Shown here piece by piece: positions 48,973 through 60,882 of a DNA stretch of 64,000 bases (position 1 is its first letter; each line of letters opens with the position of its first letter). This DNA is from Mantamonas sphyraenae (Eukaryota > CRuMs > Mantamonadidae). The stretch spans positions 124,001 to 188,000 of the forward strand of contig JAPMXV010000074.1 in assembly GCA_026936335.1 (NCBI GenBank). The letters are read 5' to 3'. Below the pieces are notes generated by a model that saw only the letters and a list, made by a program, of their open reading frames with translations, was not told where the DNA came from and searched no databases. The position numbers and the translations under genes were made by a program.

Positions 48973-51900
48973 ATGTTCACCCGCACCCGTTCGTTGGCAC
49001 AGACGGGACGACGGACCATCCGGCCCTCTCTGCTGGCCCAAATGGCTCATGCAGACCCGAAGCGTGCATTGGTGGCCACACTGCAAGGTAGGAAGCGTGT
49101 GGGCAGGCAGGAGCGAAACAAAAAAAGTCGAAAAATCCGCTGACGCCCGTCGCCCCTTGCAATTTTCGGCACCCCGACGCGCAGGCGCCCTGTTCCGTCT
49201 TGGGGCAGGCCGACGGGAAGTCAACGAGGTGTTGAGTGTGGAGGAGATGGAGGCGCAGGGGGTCGATGTGCCTCTGGAGTTGCGTGTGTCGCCAGCACCG
49301 CCAGCACACGGGTTTATGGGCCTTGCGTCCGCGTTGGGGGCGGACGGCGAGGAAGGGGCGTCGAGAGCCGCCGCCGGCGTGGTTGCACGGGGCTCGTTGG
49401 GATCGATGCAGCAAAGCAATGGGACGTCTGGCACGGCCAAGGATGCATACAAGGTGGGATACAAGGTGTGCAAGAATGCCACCTGTGGCGAATTCATCCC
49501 AGCTGCGTCGCGTCAGTGTCCGCACTGCGCAGTCATGCAGCCGATGAAACGCAGGGCCACCACCGCCGCCCCCAAGCACCCTCCACTCGACCCCAGCGGC
49601 GCAGGGGCACCGCAGGCGGAAATGAGCCATGCCAGCATGGATGCACTGGAGTCTCACCTCAATGTGGGCAATCTGAGGGCCCAACTGGACAATCCCGAGT
49701 ACGTGGAGTTGCTGCAGCAACAACCGGCGACGACCCTGGAAACCAGCAGCAGCAGCAGCAGCAGCAGCACACACACCAGCACCCTGGAGGAGGGCAACAC
49801 ACAGGCACATGCGTCGTCAGGCATAGTGGAGGACAGTAGTGCAACACAAACACAGACACACACGCCTGCGTCGGAACTACTGGCAACCCCGCATAGTGCG
49901 TTCCGGCAGCAGCTGCGGTATGAAACCACGGCGGTGGAACTTGCGGTGGAACGGTACCGCAATGCCATCAAGGGGGCGGTGGAACGTGGCCAGGGGGCAG
50001 CCATGGGACCGTCGCAACAAATCATGCTGCAGTGGTTTGAGCCGTTGGAGCAGGCCATTTACGAAGAGCAGCTGCGCATCAGCCGCGACGAGTCCGGCGT
50101 CGACCGACGTGTCTACGGACCCCACCTCCAACAATTGCACTCGGACAAATTGGCCGTCATCACTCTCCACGAGATGCTCTCCATGGTCCTCAACGACCCC
50201 GTGGGCATCAAGTTTGTCGAGGCCGCCCTGGCCATCGGCAAGGCCGTCCAAGCCGAAGTCAACCTGACCAGGCTGCGCAAGGTGATTCGACAGCGCAACG
50301 CCCAACGCGTGTCCGAGGCTGAAGCTGCCGCTGCGGCTGCAGGTGTCACCCTGGATCCTGAACAGAGGCAAGCCATGATGATGGACAACATGGACAACAT
50401 GGACCAGCAGAACCAGGACCTGGACCAGGACCTGGACCTGGACGTGGATGCACAGGAGGATGCGGCTGCCCTGAGTCCCATCCCACCGCCGCCGGCAAGG
50501 GTGCGCAAGGAGAAGCTCAAGGTGAAGCAGCTGAATGTGAGCAAGGTCAACTCGTCGGCGGCTCGGGAGTTTGAAGATGCCAATTGGAGTCGCAGTGTGC
50601 AGGCCAAGGTGGGGGCGGCGTTGATCCACACGCTGTTGAACACGGTGGAGCTGAGCATGGCCGATCCGGTGGATCCCAGCCACGAACTCACCTTTCCCGC
50701 GTTCAAGCACGGCTACCACTTTGAGGGCACCAAACGCCGCACGGGCATCATCCAATGCCACCCGGACGTGGTGGAGATGATTGAGAACGGCCACCTGTTG
50801 CGTGAGAGCCTTCATCCGCGTCACATGCCCATGGTGGTGCAGCCCAAGGAGTGGAGCGACGTCGCCGTCGGTGGCTATCTGTCCCTCAGCACACAAGTCA
50901 TGCGCACGTTCAGCAAGCTGCAAACCGCAGCCTTGCGTCAGGCGACCCTGGACGATGTCTTTCGCGGACTCAACGTCCTCGGTCAGACCCGTTGGCGCAT
51001 CAACGAACGCGTGTACAAGCACATGAGTGAGGCGTGGGAACGGGGTGGCGACCTGGCCGGTTTGGTGACCCGTGTGGATGCCGTGCATCCGGAACCGCCC
51101 GCAGACGTGGAAACCAGCGCCGCCGCACGCAAGCGCTTCTACTACGAACGCTCCAAGATCCGCAAGTTGAACCGGGAGTACCACGCCCTGCGTTGTGACA
51201 TGGTCTACAAACTGGCCGTGGCCAAGGAGTTTGTGGACAAGGACTTTTACCTGCCCCACAACGTGGACTTTCGCGGACGCGCCTACCCCATCCCGCAGCA
51301 CCTGAACCACCTGGGCTCGGATGTGTGCCGTGGTCTCATGATGTTTGCCGAGGGCAAGGAGCTCGGCGAACGAGGCTTGGAGTGGATGAAGGTGCACATG
51401 GCCAACCTGTACGGCATGGACAAGCTCAACTTTGACGGCCGCGTGGCCTTTACGGAAGCACACATGGACGACATCATCCGCAGCGCAGAGGATCCCATGG
51501 GCGGTGACGATCGCTTCTGGCTGCGTGCCGAAGATCCCTGGCAATGTCTGGCTCTGTGTTTCGAGCTGAAGGAGGCGCTCTCGCTGCCGGATCCCAGCAA
51601 GTTTGTGTCCCACATCCCCGTGCACCAGGACGGCAGCTGCAACGGATTGCAACACTATGCGGCGCTGGGCAGGGACAAGTTTGGTGGCATGCAGGTGAAT
51701 CTGATGGCCAGCGAGAAGCCCGGGGACGTGTACATGGCCGTGGCCAACAAGCTCATCGACACCGTGCACAAGGAGGCCCAGGCGGGCAATCCGCTGGCTG
51801 GCATGCTGGACGGACGCATCACGCGCAAGATTGTCAAGCAGACGGTGATGACCAGTGTGTACGGCGTGACGTTTGTGGGCGCACGCAAGCAGATCCAGAA

Positions 51901-52513
51901 CAGGCTCAAGGAAATCGATCTGCCCGAGGATTCGCTGTACAAGCTGGCCACCTACTTGGCACGCCACACGCTCAACGCACTGGGCGAGACCTTTGTGGGT
52001 GCACGCGACATCATGGCCTTTCTCAAGCAGTGCGCACAGGTCATTTCCAAGGATGGTCAGCCTGTGAGCTGGTTGACCCCGCTGGGCCTGCCTGTGGTCC
52101 AGCCGTACCGTCGTGTGGCCTCGTATCGGGTGCGCACCCTTGTGCAGAACGTGATCATTGCCGATCACAACGAGGCGTTGCCCGTGAGTGTCACCAAGCA
52201 GAAGAGCGCCTTTCCGCCCAACTACGTCCACAGTCTGGACAGCACACACATGCTCATGACTGCGCTGGGCATGGAGAAGCACGGCCTGACCTTTGCCAGC
52301 GTCCACGACTCCTTCTGGTCCCACGCCGGTTCCATCGACCAGATGAACATCCTCCTGCGTGAGGCCTTTATCGAATTGCACTCGCAGCCCCTCCTCCACG
52401 ACCTGCTGGAGTCGTTCAAACAGCGCTACCCGCACCTGGAGTTCCCAGACCTGCCCGAGGTGGGTGATCTGGACATCGAAGCCGTGCGTGATGCGCCCTA
52501 TTTCTTTGATTGA
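48973..52513 (+). CDS. POLRMT: mitochondrial DNA-directed RNA polymerase (single-subunit, T7-like)
   Basis: Two exons, 48973..49087 and 49185..52513, intron 49088..49184 (97 bp; donor CAAG|GTAGGA, acceptor GCGCAG, phase 1), giving 1,147 residues. The first residues (MFTRTRSLAQTGRRTIRPSL) form a mitochondrial targeting peptide. A Cys cluster CKNATC...CPHC at about 134-152 looks like a zinc ribbon. Serine and Asp/Gln runs follow. The polymerase core is complete: palm HQDGSCNGLQHY with the first catalytic Asp (about 853), the O-helix KIVKQTVMTSVYGVT (about 920), the SAFPPNYVHSLD motif and the second catalytic Asp in VHDSFWSH (about 1079). Transcribes mtDNA. The stop is 63 bp from the convergent giant gene. 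Confidence 0.93.
49740..49772 (+). repeat. AGC trinucleotide run (polyserine)
   Basis: About ten AGC codons in the linker region of the mitochondrial RNA polymerase. Confidence 0.8.
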
Positions 52514-52576
52514 TGAACCTGTGTGCAGAATGGAAAACAATGGATGCATTTTGTGCCTTTGACCAGAGTCTCAGTC

Positions 52577-55500
52577 TCAGTAGCCTCCCTGTCGACCATA
52601 ACCACCGTCCTGGTGGTCATCCCAGGCACCTTCCTCCTCGTCGTACTCTTCGTCGTCCTCGTCGTACTCCTCATCGTCGTCGTAGTAGTCGTCTTCATCG
52701 TCCTCATCATAATACCCATCGTCCGCAGCACCTCCTCCCAGGGCAGGTGCTGTGTGGTTGGCCCTTTCCCATTCTTCGTCGTCGTGGTCGCCACTCTGGG
52801 TGCTGCTGAGGTTGAGCCGTGGCACAGGTGCAGTGCTGCCCAGCTTGGGCACCGACGCCACACTTGCCTCAAACGGTTCCTGGTACTCGTTGAGAAGGGC
52901 CGCATGCACTCCCTTTTCCAGATTGATCAACGCCGTGGTGCTGCGCAACTCCTGTCTGCTCTTGTCCTGCAGTCCCTCGTACATGATCGGATTGACCCCA
53001 CGCACACGCGGCACCAACGAAATGATGGCTTCCGCACGCCGTGCCCTGTCCTCCGGATCCTGCACCCGTTTGCGCTCCCGCATGAGATCGTACATCTGTG
53101 CGTTCACGCCGCCGTTGGCCCTGTCCGCACTGCGGCAGTAATCCAAAAAGGCCTCGCTCAGTGCCGGCGGCCCACCCTGGCTCCCGCTCACAGGCTGCAA
53201 CGGTGCCAATCCTGCCATGCGCGGTCCCATGGCCTTGCGGAAGCGCGAACGTGCAGGCACACGGCCGCGTGGTGGGCCTCCACCGGCCGCCACCGACCCA
53301 AAGGTGACACTGCTGCGGTTGCTGTCCTGCTGCGTGCGCATTTCAATGCGTTCGGCCTCGACGCGACTGTCGCCGCCGGAGCCCAGCGAGCGCAGGTTGA
53401 GCTTGGGCAACATGGTGCGCTGGCCACGTGCGCTCTCCAAAGCCAAATCCTCCTCGAGACTGCGTGGGGTGGCCACGCCGCGGTCGTTGGCCATCGTACG
53501 TGGCGTGCGTGGACTCTTGCGTCCGTTGGCAGCGGCCTCGGCCTGCTTTTGCTGCTTGGGGGTGCGGAAGTGCACGTTGCCCATGGGATCGACGCGTCCC
53601 TCTTGCCAGCGGTGCACCCAGGGCATGATGGCAAAGAGGATGGCCACCACCAGCACAAACAGGATCATGAAGCCGGCGAGCACACGCACCAGATCCACGT
53701 CGGCCTGGAAGTGCTCGTGCGCCACAAAGTTGATCACGGCCATGACAAAGCCCACACTGAACGCGGCACTGTACAACGGGTTCAGGTAGCGGGTCTCAAA
53801 GGGCTGCACAATGGCCAACACAATGACCATGGTGGCCAACACGGCGTTGGTGAGGAGGAAGCGAAACTCGGGATTGCGAATGAACACCACCGAGGCAAAG
53901 GCAAGCAGAAACTCGGCCAGCAGCAACAGGCAGACAAACCAGTAGGCGGGCTGAGTCATGCGTTCGTACAACACACCAAAGGTGTTGCGCACGTGGGTGT
54001 TGGCCAGCGTGGACGAGCCCATCAGCAGGTTCTGCGAGTTTTTCGTCACCAGAAAGATGGTGAGGAAGAGCGGGTAGAACAGCACCAGGGCAATCATGAT
54101 GATCCAAGCCATGGCGGCCACGTCGTGATCCTGGCTGTAGCACTCCACGCTGAGTTCCACCAGCAGGAAGGAGCTGTTGCTGAAAAAGGCAAACGGCGCG
54201 GTGCAGTGCAGCGCCTGCATCGTGCGCACCGCCCACATGGGATACGCCAGCGTGACGTAGATGAGCAGGGTGCGGAAGAAGCGATTGGCAAACGTTTCGC
54301 TGAGCGGGGCCGTGTTGCGTTGGGTGTTGCTCATGGCCACAAAGCCCACCAGCATCACCACCAGATTGATGGCCAGGATGGCCGTGTTGCCCCAGAACAG
54401 CGAGGAAAACGTGGCCAGCGACGAATCCACCCCGCAGCCGGGGCGCAAAAAGTCGTAGTCCATGTCCAGGAGACCCATGGTGTGGTAGAACAGACGCAGA
54501 AACTCGGGGGCGTTGGCCGGCGACGAGTGGCCAATCACACGCAGCATCTGCAGGGGCACCAGTGCAAACAGAACATACGTTTGCACCCACGGTTCGGCGG
54601 CAAACAGGAGCCACCACATGGTCAGCCACGCCACCACATACACAATCCACGTCAGCCACAACCAGGCCTCGTGGCCACACGACACACAATACTCGTCGCT
54701 GCGGTAGTAGCCATCGGTACAGGAGCCACAAAACAGACCCTTGTAGCCTGCTCCACACGTGCCATTGCCAGCGCAGCGTGCACGCGGCACACACTCAAAC
54801 ACAAAGCCCGACGTGGGCCCACTGTTCCAGTAGCCCGCGCGTGCGTTGATGATGGAGCCTCCGGGACACTGGCCACCCGCGGGACAGGGTTGGCACTGCA
54901 GGGCGTCGGTGGCATACTGACCCGTGGTGGGGCAGGCATCGACGTAGCGCAGCACGGGGCCGGCGTCCACGGAGCCATTGTCCGGGTTGCGCAGCACCAG
55001 GCGTGCGGTGGTGGCACCCACAGTCGACACGGGGGCGGCAAAGCTGAGTGAGGCGCTGTCGTACCGAGTGACATTGGCCACGGCGACGCCGTCGAGCTCG
55101 ACACGGATGCCCGGCACAAAGTCGGCACCGTCGACGTGGACGCGCATGCCACCGGCGACGGTGACCACCGACGGATCAATGGAGGCGAAACGAGGCACGA
55201 CAATGGCACGGTTGACAAAGCTGAGTGAGCTGAGTTGGACGCCGTTGTAGCTGGGGTCGCCACTCACACTGCGTGCAAACGTGACCAGGTACGTCACGTC
55301 GGGGTCGGTGACGCCGTCGGCCAGGCCACGGATGCGCACACGGCGTGGGGTGGCCCAATCGGACGGGGTGAAGACGACGGGCGAGGAACCGGGCACCACC
55401 TCGGCCTCGGCGGTGTTGCTCACCGACACGGCCACACTCACGTCGGCACTGGGTTGCGAGGTGAGACGCATGTCAAAGCCGCCCTCAAAGCCATTCTCGT

Positions 55501-58500
55501 TGGTTTCCGGCTGCACGTTTTCCACGACAATGGAGGCGGTGTCGCCGAGGTCGAGATTGCGCAGGGGCAGGTTGTACGGCGTGGCAGGCGTGTACCCAGC
55601 AGGCGGCGACAGCACAAGGGCATAGGCCACGGTGCCATCCACCACGGTGTCGTCCACCCCTTGCACCGTCACCGATTGGAGCACATTCCAGTTGGCGGTG
55701 GTGAAGCGCAGCGTGGCGGTGCTGTTGACCAGCGTGCCCTCGGTGGGATCGCTCACCACTGCCGACACGTCAAAGGGCGACACGGAGGGCGGTTCCACAA
55801 GCTGCACCTGCACCACAATGGCAGCACCGCCCTCGCTCGTGGCATCGTTGCTCGCATGGGCCACAATCACACTGTCGCCCGATGGCACCACCTTGCGCAC
55901 CTCCACCGTCTCGGCTGCCAATCCGCCGTACCGCGGGTCGGTGCTCACCACGGGCCCAATCGTCACACTGCCAAACGCAATGCCACCCACCACCGCACGC
56001 GGGCGGATGGCGCTGCTTCTGGTGGACGTGGTCGTGTCCACCAACGCATGGTACAGCGTCTGCCGAGGGGATGAGGTTGAGGACGAGGTTGTTGTTCCCT
56101 GATGCCCGAGTGGCACGTTGACACTCTGTGCGGGGCCACTGGTCGCCGTGAGGGTGACGAGCACGGGCACGTTCCAGTTGGCAAGGGTAAAGTCGTGGCT
56201 GGTGACGGAGGAGGTGACCACGTTGACATTGGCCACACTGATGGGCACACGCACCGTGGCCGTGGGCTGCGACGTAAGCACCATCAGAAACTGGGCCGGA
56301 CGCGTGGGTGTGGCAAACTGCGGCGTGAGCCAGGTGATGTTCAGGGCCGAGGCATCCTGGTCGCTGTTGATCACCTGCACACGACGCATCTTGAGGTTGT
56401 ACTTGGGATCCGTGGTGAGACAGGGCCCAAACAGCACGTGGACCACCACGGCGCCATCGTTGAGCGTGTCCGGCACCGAGTTGAGCACAACGGCCTGGGT
56501 CACGTTCCAATTGGCGGCGGTAAAGGTGAGCTCGGCCCTGTCCACCGCAAGTTCGCTGGGGTCGTAGTTGATGACGGGCATGCGCACGTCGGCCACAGGC
56601 TCACTCTCCAGCCGCACGTACATCTCCAGGGTGGTGCCCGACTCGCTGGTGCGCATGTTGGCCAACGATCCGTTGCGGCTGAGCAGAAAGATGCCCGCGG
56701 TGTCGTCGTCCTCGTTGACCATGCGGATGGGAGGCACACTGAGCTGGTGGTACGGCGTGCTTGTGCTCGACGTGCTCACCTGCAGCCGGTAGTACTGCGA
56801 GCCGTCGTCCACCCAATCGTTGACCCCACGCACGGCAATGCTCTTGTACGTGTTCCAATCCGCCGGACTGAAGGTCATGCTGCCCGGTGCCACCACCATG
56901 CCCTCGTTCACGTTGTCGCTGCTCATCGACACCGTCACGCCACTCTGCGGGGCACTGATCAGCCGGCAGCGCACGTAGGCAATCTCGCCCGTCTCGCTGG
57001 TGGGATTCGTCGGATCAAGGCACGTCAGTCCCGCGGGGTCGTTGTCCAGGTTGATCATGGCCACGCTGGCACTGATGCCCTGGTACGCGGCGTCCGACGA
57101 GGCGGCGGCGCCCAACACCACGCTGTAGGTGATGTTGCCATCGGTGATCTGGTCGTCCACACCCGTGACCGTCACACTCTGGCGCACGTCCCAGTTGGCT
57201 GGCGTAAACACCAGCGAGGAGGGCGACACACTGCCCTCGGCCGGGTTGGACGAGCGCACAGGCAGCGTCACGTCGTGGGTGGGCCGCGAGCGCAACGAGG
57301 CCTGAAAGGTTTGCGCGCGGCCGTTTTCGTCGGTAACGCCCGGGGCGGTGTTGAAGAAGAGGACGCCCGGGACGTCGTTGTCCATGGCGGCCATGTTGAC
57401 ACTCTGTGTGAGGGTGGCATACTCGTGCCCCGTGCCGTTGGCCGGGCCGACCACGGCGGTGGTGAGGATGGTGCCGTCGGCGACGAGATCGTCGACGGCA
57501 ATGGCCTCCACGTGTTGCGGCGTGGCCCAGTTGGCCGTGGTGAACACGAGGGTGTCGGGCGACAGGGCCACTTGGTTGGGTGCCTGGCTGGCCACACGCA
57601 CCCACAGCGGCGACACCGTGGGTTGTGTGAGCAGGGACACCTGGAACGATCCGTTGGCGCCGCCCTCGGTCATGTTCAAGGAACGGGTGACGGTGACGTT
57701 GTAGCCCGCGGTGTCGTCGTCGGTGTTGATCACGTACACGGGTGTGCTCTGCATGTCGCGAAAGTTTGCGTCGGTGCTGTTGAGCGGTGCAAACTGCAGG
57801 GTGTACGCCACGTCGCCGTCGTCCATGGGGTCATCCACGCCCGTGAGGGTCACCGTGCGTGTGGTGCCAATGGCTTCGGCGGGCACAAAGCGTACGCCTC
57901 CCTCGGGTGCCACGCGGCCTTCGGTGGCGTCGCTCACCGTGTAGGCCACCACCACGTCGGCCACAGCGGCCACAGGCGACACCAGGCGCACCGTGAACGA
58001 CGCCGAGCCGCCGGCTTCCGTGGTGGACAGTGCCGTGGCCGGGGTTTGGCCACCCGAGACGACAAAGTGAGGGCAGCCCGGCAGCTGGGTCTTGGTCCAG
58101 CCTGTGGCGCAGGCAATGCCCTGGAAGTACGGGTGGGTGGAGTTGCCCTGTGCACACTGGCGCGTGGTGGGACACCATCCACACTCTGGGTTTGCGGTGC
58201 AATTCCAGCACGACGTGCGTTGCCTGCAGTCGGTGCACGCCGTGTTGTTCCACACGGGACACGTCACCTCCAGCAGGGAGAACGGCCCGTTGGCGTCGCC
58301 CTGGTAGCATTTGCGTGTGCTCTCGCACCACCCACAGCCCTCGGTGGCATTGGCCAGGCATCCGCCGCAGGTGGTGTAATTGCACTTGGGCCCGCGGCCC
58401 CAGTTGCCCTCGAGCAACGGCGATTGCGAGCGCGACGGAAAGCTGGTTTCCGCCTTGTCCAGCAGGTTGCCCGTGACATTGACGTGCCACACGCCAATCT

Positions 58501-60815
58501 GAGGCGGGGTGGCAGCTGTGGCAACAATGGTGATGTCCAACGCAGAGTCGCTGAACCAGCTGCCCCTGTAGTCGGCGCCGGGGGGTGTCAGGAACGACAG
58601 CAGGGCGTCGAGTTCGGCCTTGGTGGTTGCCGGCGGACGGTTGGTGGCCTCGGAAAAGGTGACACGGATGACGTCGTGCTTGCCGTACACGGAATCGAGG
58701 TCGTACAGATCCATGGCGGTGAGTCGCAGGATGGTGGGGCCTGCCTTGTTGCCCCAGGTGCCTGTGACCGGAGCCGACGTGAACGCCGAGGGCGACGTGG
58801 TGCCCGACGGGTCTGTCAGCCCGCCACTGGCCTTGGATGTCACTGTGAGGGTGCCCACCACGGGCGGAGCGGCGCCAGCCACATTGACCATGGTGATGCG
58901 CAGCACGCTGTCGCTGATCCAGTTGCCCGTGTAATCTGTGCCCAACGATTGCGAAAAGGTAAACAGGGCGTCCAGTTGCGCCTTGGTGGCCGCCGGTCGT
59001 CGGTTGGTGACCATGTTGAAGGACAGCGTGAGGGTGTCGCCTGCGTCAAACTTGACGCTGCTGTCGTCGGGATCGGCGGCCACGACGCTGACAAAGTTGG
59101 GGCCCGGCTTGACGCCCCAGTTGCCCAGGAGGACACCACTCTGGGTGATGGCCGGCTGCGAGGTGAGGGCCTGGTTGAGAATGCCCCCGGCAAACTTGGG
59201 GGTCATGGTGAAGGAGCCGATGGGTGGGGTGCCTGCGCCGGCAATGTTGGTGATGGTGATGCGCAGGTGGGAGGCGGTGACCCACACGCCCGTGTAGTCT
59301 GTGCCTAGGTTGGCGCTGAAGGAGAACAGAGTGTCCAGGTCGCCCTTGGTGGAGGCTGTCTTTTGGTTGGTGGCCTCGCTCCAGTACACGTCGATGACGT
59401 CGCCGTTGTCGTAGTTCACATTGCCGTTGTCCGGGTCGCTGGCCGTGATGTTGCTGATCAGCGGGCCCGGCTTGGTCCACTGGTAGCTCCACAGTTCGTT
59501 GTCCACGGCCTCATTGCTCAGGCGGCCACCGTGCAGGTAAAGGAACATGCCATTGCGAATAAAGGTGAAGCGGTGGCGTGCCGAGGGCCGTGCGGTGGTG
59601 GACGGTTCCAGGTACTCCCAGACCACGGTGTCGAGATTGAGGCGCCACAGATCGTTGAACACCAGGCTGGCACTGGCGTTGGTGTACTTGCCGCCATACA
59701 TGTACATGTAGTTGCCTGCCCAGGGTGGCCTTGTGGCCGAAGCGTGCGTGGGGCCAGGTGCCGGTGACGTTGTGTCGGATGAATGCGTTGGATGTCTTTT
59801 CGTAGTGCCACACCTCATTGTCGGGTCGCACCAGGTCCTTGCGGAAGCCCCCAAACAGCCAGGGCTTCTGGTTGTACACCACCAGGGCGCAGTCGTACCT
59901 TCGCTCGGGCCACGGATCCGTCAGTGGGCGGTCGATGTACGTAAAGGCGTCGTTGAGCGAGGTGACGTCGTCGCCAATGGTAAAGTCGTAGGTGTAAAGG
60001 TCGTCCTTGGCGTCGCCCTGCGGAGTTTGGCCGCCAAAGATCCAGACAACCGTCCCGCCTTCCTCGGCGTACGAACACGACGACGTCCAGGCCATTTTGC
60101 TGGGTCGCTTCTGGGCCCACGAATTGCTGGCAATGTCGTAGTGATACACTGTGGTGGAACCCGACCCCAATTCCGTCACAAACATCTTGCCGTTGACCAC
60201 GTGGGCGATGTGGTCGCGGGTGGCCGTCGGCACCGTTCCCGCCGCGGTGGCCTGCTTGAAGAAGCGGTCGGGGCTCGTGGTGATTGTGTATGCGTACATG
60301 TCCGAACTGGCGGTGGCCGTGCCTCCAAAGTAGTACAGGACGTCGTTGTGGACGGCCACGGTGCCGGAGGAGAGCGACGGAAGCGCAGCCAGCGGGCCTG
60401 GCGTCAGTTGCGTCCATCCCTTGAACACTGCGCGGAATTTGGGGCATGCAGGGGCGTGGCGTGTGTGTACCACAGGTGTTGGTGGTGGTGTACACCGTGG
60501 GCCATGGTGACGGGTGTGGGGACAACGTGTGAGCGTACGGGGAGCGTCGGTGCATTCCGGAGCCGGAGCTGCAACGGTTTTGCGCGCGCCGGAGCCGAGC
60601 GCGCCAAAGGACAACGACACCGCATGGGCGACGGCACTTGGAACGACACGGCCTCAACCAGAAAGTGGGCAATGGCAGTGGGCGGACACCAAAGAGATGA
60701 AACACGTACCTGCATGTGTGCAAGGGAGGAGGCCGAGAAGGAGGAGCAGCCAAGCAAAATGGACGGATTTCGCACTTCGGCTTGAGCGACAAGCGGATGT
60801 GTGCGGTCGCAGCAT
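52577..60815 (-). CDS. giant surface receptor-like protein: kelch, PSI-like, Calx-beta-like repeats, IPT, multi-TM (one-base frameshift)
   Basis: Exon 1 60815..60710 encodes a signal peptide (FAWLLLLLGLLPCTHA); intron 60428..60709 (donor CAG|GTACGT, acceptor GCGCAG, phase 1); exon 2 runs 60427..52577. At 59719-59721 (CCC on the plus strand) the frame shifts by one extra base in the middle of a kelch blade (RFGHKAT, then GNYMYMYGG). Without it the product would be about 2,651 residues. Order: kelch propeller; three about 120-residue modules (LGTDYTG-W-SDS-LRIT); two Cys-rich PSI-like units (GCGWCESTRKC, CGWCPTTRQC); about nine Calx-beta-like repeats (FT-ANW, VTVTGVDD, DGNITY); an IPT domain; a Cys-rich segment (CGAGYKGLFCGSC); about eight TM helices; a cytosolic tail with an acidic end. 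Ends in TGA. Confidence 0.82.
55200..58060 (-). repeat. array of Calx-beta-like extracellular modules
   Basis: About nine diverged modules of roughly 100 residues, each with E-(G/N)-x-F-x-V-x-L-x-S-x-P, a (E/A)G-x-V-x-P-x-x-x-x-F-T-x-A-N-W strand, VTVTGVDD and a DG-x-x-(T/A)Y segment. Similar repeats occur in large adhesion proteins. Confidence 0.7.
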
Positions 60816-60882
60816 GGCAAAGCAAATGGATGAGAGTTGGCGAGCGGGTTGTGGATAAGATAGATAAGAGGGAGAGGGTGCG
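60816..60882. promoter_or_regulatory. very short bidirectional promoter
   Basis: 67 bases between the start of the giant receptor gene (minus) and the first ATG of the BMT5-like gene (plus); 142 bases if the latter starts at 60958. Contains GATAGATAAG. Role inferred from position. Confidence 0.4.

Noticed and set aside
49877-52549. 890-codon frame antisense to the mitochondrial RNA polymerase
   Set aside because: The plus strand encodes all polymerase motifs; the antisense frame shows no family features.
56102-59308. 1,068-codon open frame antisense to the giant receptor gene
   Set aside because: Composition is His/Gly/Val/Arg-rich without domain features; it mirrors the strongly domain-structured minus-strand gene and results from GC-rich codon use.
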